From Verrucomicrobiaceae bacterium UBA2429 (GTDB lineage Bacteria; Verrucomicrobiota; Verrucomicrobiia; Verrucomicrobiales; Verrucomicrobiaceae), in NCBI GenBank assembly GCA_002343505.1, contig DDQZ01000105.1:49986-113985 (forward strand): DNA of 64,000 nt, in the 5' to 3' direction. A model generated the notes under the pieces. It saw only the letters and a program-made list of their open reading frames with translations. It was not told the origin of the DNA and did not search any database. The translations under genes and the position numbers were made by a program. The number at the start of each line of letters is the position of its first letter. Within the stretch, counting starts at the first letter, position 1. Of this stretch, positions 62,604 through 64,000 are shown in pieces.

Positions 62604-64000
62604 ATGAAGCCCCGCATCTTCATCTCCTGCGTCTCCCCCGAGTTCCGCACCGCCCGCGGAAAAGTCGCCGACGTCCTCACCTTCCTCGGCTACGAGCCCG
62701 AGAAGCAGGAAATCTTCGGCACCGAGCCCGGCGACCTCCGCCAGATGCTGCGCGACAAGATAGACTCCTGCCACGGCCTCATCCAGCTCGTCGGCCAGGG
62801 ATACGGAGCCGAGCCGCCGCCGGACCCGCCCGACCCCGAGTTCGGCCGCGTCTCCTACACCCAGTTCGAGTTCCTCCACGCCCGCAAGAAAGGCCTCAAG
62901 ACCTGGCTCATCCTCCCAGGCCCCGCCTGCCAGCGCGACACACCCCCCGGCCAGCTCGATCTGCCCCCCGGCGCCGACCCCGACCACCCCGCCGAGGCCG
63001 ACCGCGCCCACCAGGACGCCCGCCGCCGGCTCCAGCAGGACTATGTGGCCGCGCTCCACGCCTCCGGCCACCTGCGCCACACCGCCGCCGATGACACCCA
63101 GCTCCAGCTCTGCGTCCACAGCATCAAAGGCGAGCTCGCCGCCCTCCGCCGCGCCTTCGCCCGCTGGCAGCGCACCGTCCTCGCCGCCTTCGCCCTCCTC
63201 ATCCTCCTTCTCGCCGGCGTCCTCGCCTACCAGTCACGCACCACCACCCAGCTCGCCGGCCTCGCCGCCGGTCAAAAAGTCACCCGCGAGCGCATCCGCG
63301 CCCACCTCCAGGAGGCCAGCCAGCGCGCCCTGGACAAAGACCTCGCCCACGCCCAGGCCCAGGCCACCTGGCAGGAGCGCGAGCGCTTGCAGGAGGCCGC
63401 CCGCGCCGCCCACCAGCAGCGCCTCAGCCGCCTGGACGACTTCGCCGCCGAGTTCTCCCGCCTCGAGGGCAGCGCCGAGGCCACCGGGGCCTTTGACGAG
63501 CTCACCCGCATCGTCACCGACCAGGGTGTGGACCAGGCCCTGGCCTGGCTTGAGAGCCGCCGCGGCGGCATCCTCCAGGACTACCAGCAGGAAAAAGAGC
63601 GCGCCCGCTCCAGGCTCCAGCCCCTCCTCAGCGGCGCCAAGCTCGCAGAAGCCGGGGGCGACACCGCCCGCGCCCACTCCCTCTACCGCGACGTCCTCGC
63701 CGCCGACCCCGCCTGGGCTCAGGCGCGCCATGACCACCTCGTCTTCCTCGTTAACACGCTCGGCCCCCGCGCCCAGACCCATGAGACCCTCGCCGCCGCC
63801 CTCGCCCATTACCAGGAGGCCGCCCGCCACGCCCGCCGCCTCACCGAGGACGACCCCGGCAACACCCAGTGGCAGCGGGACCTCTCCGTGTCCTTCAACA
63901 AGCTCGGGGATGTGGCCGTCGCCCAGGGCGATCTCGCCGCCGCCGCCGGGCACTACCGGAGCGGCTTGGACATCCGGCAAAAGCTCGCCGCCGCCGACCC
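62604..64000 (+). CDS. DUF4062-TM-TPR protein (3' part missing)
   Basis: 465 residues are visible from ATG 62604; the frame runs off the right edge. Residues ~4-100 are a DUF4062 domain (RIFISCVSPEFRTARGKVAD, GYEPEKQEIFGTEPGDLRQM, CHGLIQLVGQGYG), a TIR-like fold found at the front of many bacterial signalling and STAND-type proteins. Residues ~192-212 are one membrane helix (VLAAFALLILLLAGVLAYQ). A Gln/Arg/Glu-rich coiled coil follows (~215-340), then TPR helices (LLSGAKLAEAGGDTARAHSL; WQRDLSVSFNKLGDVAVAQG). No NTPase is seen between the DUF4062 and TPR parts. The pattern suggests an inner-membrane receptor with DUF4062 inside or outside the cell. Such TIR-like/TPR combinations occur in stress or anti-phage signalling; this role is only an inference. 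Confidence 0.75.
   Translation, partial: MKPRIFISCVSPEFRTARGKVADVLTFLGYEPEKQEIFGTEPGDLRQMLRDKIDSCHGLIQLVGQGYGAEPPPDPPDPEFGRVSYTQFEFLHARKKGLKTWLILPGPACQRDTPPGQLDLPPGADPDHPAEADRAHQDARRRLQQDYVAALHASGHLRHTAADDTQLQLCVHSIKGELAALRRAFARWQRTVLAAFALLILLLAGVLAYQSRTTTQLAGLAAGQKVTRERIRAHLQEASQRALDKDLAHAQAQATWQERERLQEAARAAHQQRLSRLDDFAAEFSRLEGSAEATGAFDELTRIVTDQGVDQALAWLESRRGGILQDYQQEKERARSRLQPLLSGAKLAEAGGDTARAHSLYRDVLAADPAWAQARHDHLVFLVNTLGPRAQTHETLAAALAHYQEAARHARRLTEDDPGNTQWQRDLSVSFNKLGDVAVAQGDLAAAAGHYRSGLDIRQKLAAAD

Noticed and set aside
62337..63980. Minus-strand frames rich in Gly/Val/Glu at the right edge
   Set aside because: They are shadows of the GC-rich DUF4062-TM-TPR gene, which has recognisable domains.

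Overview
The window looks like chromosomal DNA of a GC-rich Verrucomicrobiota bacterium, probably Verrucomicrobiales; the lineage is inferred. The grounds are three things together. There are Planctomycetes/Verrucomicrobia-type proteins (planctomycetal cytochrome c with DUF1592-type and DUF1549/DUF1553 domains, and a Tat-exported DUF1552 protein). There is a giant protein of autotransporter-associated beta-strand repeats that ends in a PEP-CTERM anchor. There is also a dense set of secreted esterases, a pectate-lyase-like protein, a sialidase, a Gfo/Idh/MocA oxidoreductase and PQQ-like proteins. No phage, plasmid, CRISPR or insertion sequence was recognised. One tRNA-Arg (anticodon ACG) is present.

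1-17.7 kb, almost all minus strand: a cut-off secreted protein; a two-domain pectate-lyase-like gene split by an in-frame TAG; two overlapping secreted alpha/beta-hydrolase esterases; a divergent secreted helical protein; a DUF1552 protein and a DUF1592-type cytochrome protein flanking a small secreted protein; a decayed M14 carboxypeptidase fused to an unrelated domain; a large S9 peptidase with an extra N-terminal domain; and the proline catabolic enzyme PutA. 17.8-18.6 kb: a PAS-AraC regulator divergent from putA.

18.6-23.6 kb: an orphan PstC-like permease with a long periplasmic insert, two small membrane proteins, a diverged second copy of the last 90 bp of pstC, a methyltransferase, and two gene-poor stretches. 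23.6-27.7 kb, minus strand: Gfo/Idh/MocA oxidoreductase, sialidase, 3-methyladenine DNA glycosylase and a NIF3-like protein.

27.9-36.2 kb, plus strand: a molybdate-type permease, its ATPase and a MoeB/ThiF-like protein with coupled starts; a D-aminoacylase; an unknown secreted protein; then a coupled operon of periplasmic binding protein, sensor kinase and response regulator. 36.4-49.2 kb: one 4253-residue beta-strand-repeat/PEP-CTERM protein, preceded by a structured leader and followed by a strong hairpin terminator.

49.2-64 kb: a PAS kinase coupled to peptide deformylase (minus); a PQQ-like secreted protein and a membrane-anchored partner (plus); tRNA-Arg; a GbsR-like regulator, desaturase, membrane protein and DCC protein that probably form one unit under a shared palindromic operator; threonine dehydratase; a DUF1549/DUF1553 cytochrome protein; an NlpC/P60-like hydrolase; and a DUF4062-TM-TPR protein that runs off the right edge.

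The most notable points are the sensor operon next to the giant surface protein, the dispersed heptamer repeats (one inside a coding sequence), the broken genes at 0.5-2.4 kb and 10.1-11.4 kb, and the DUF4062-TM-TPR protein.
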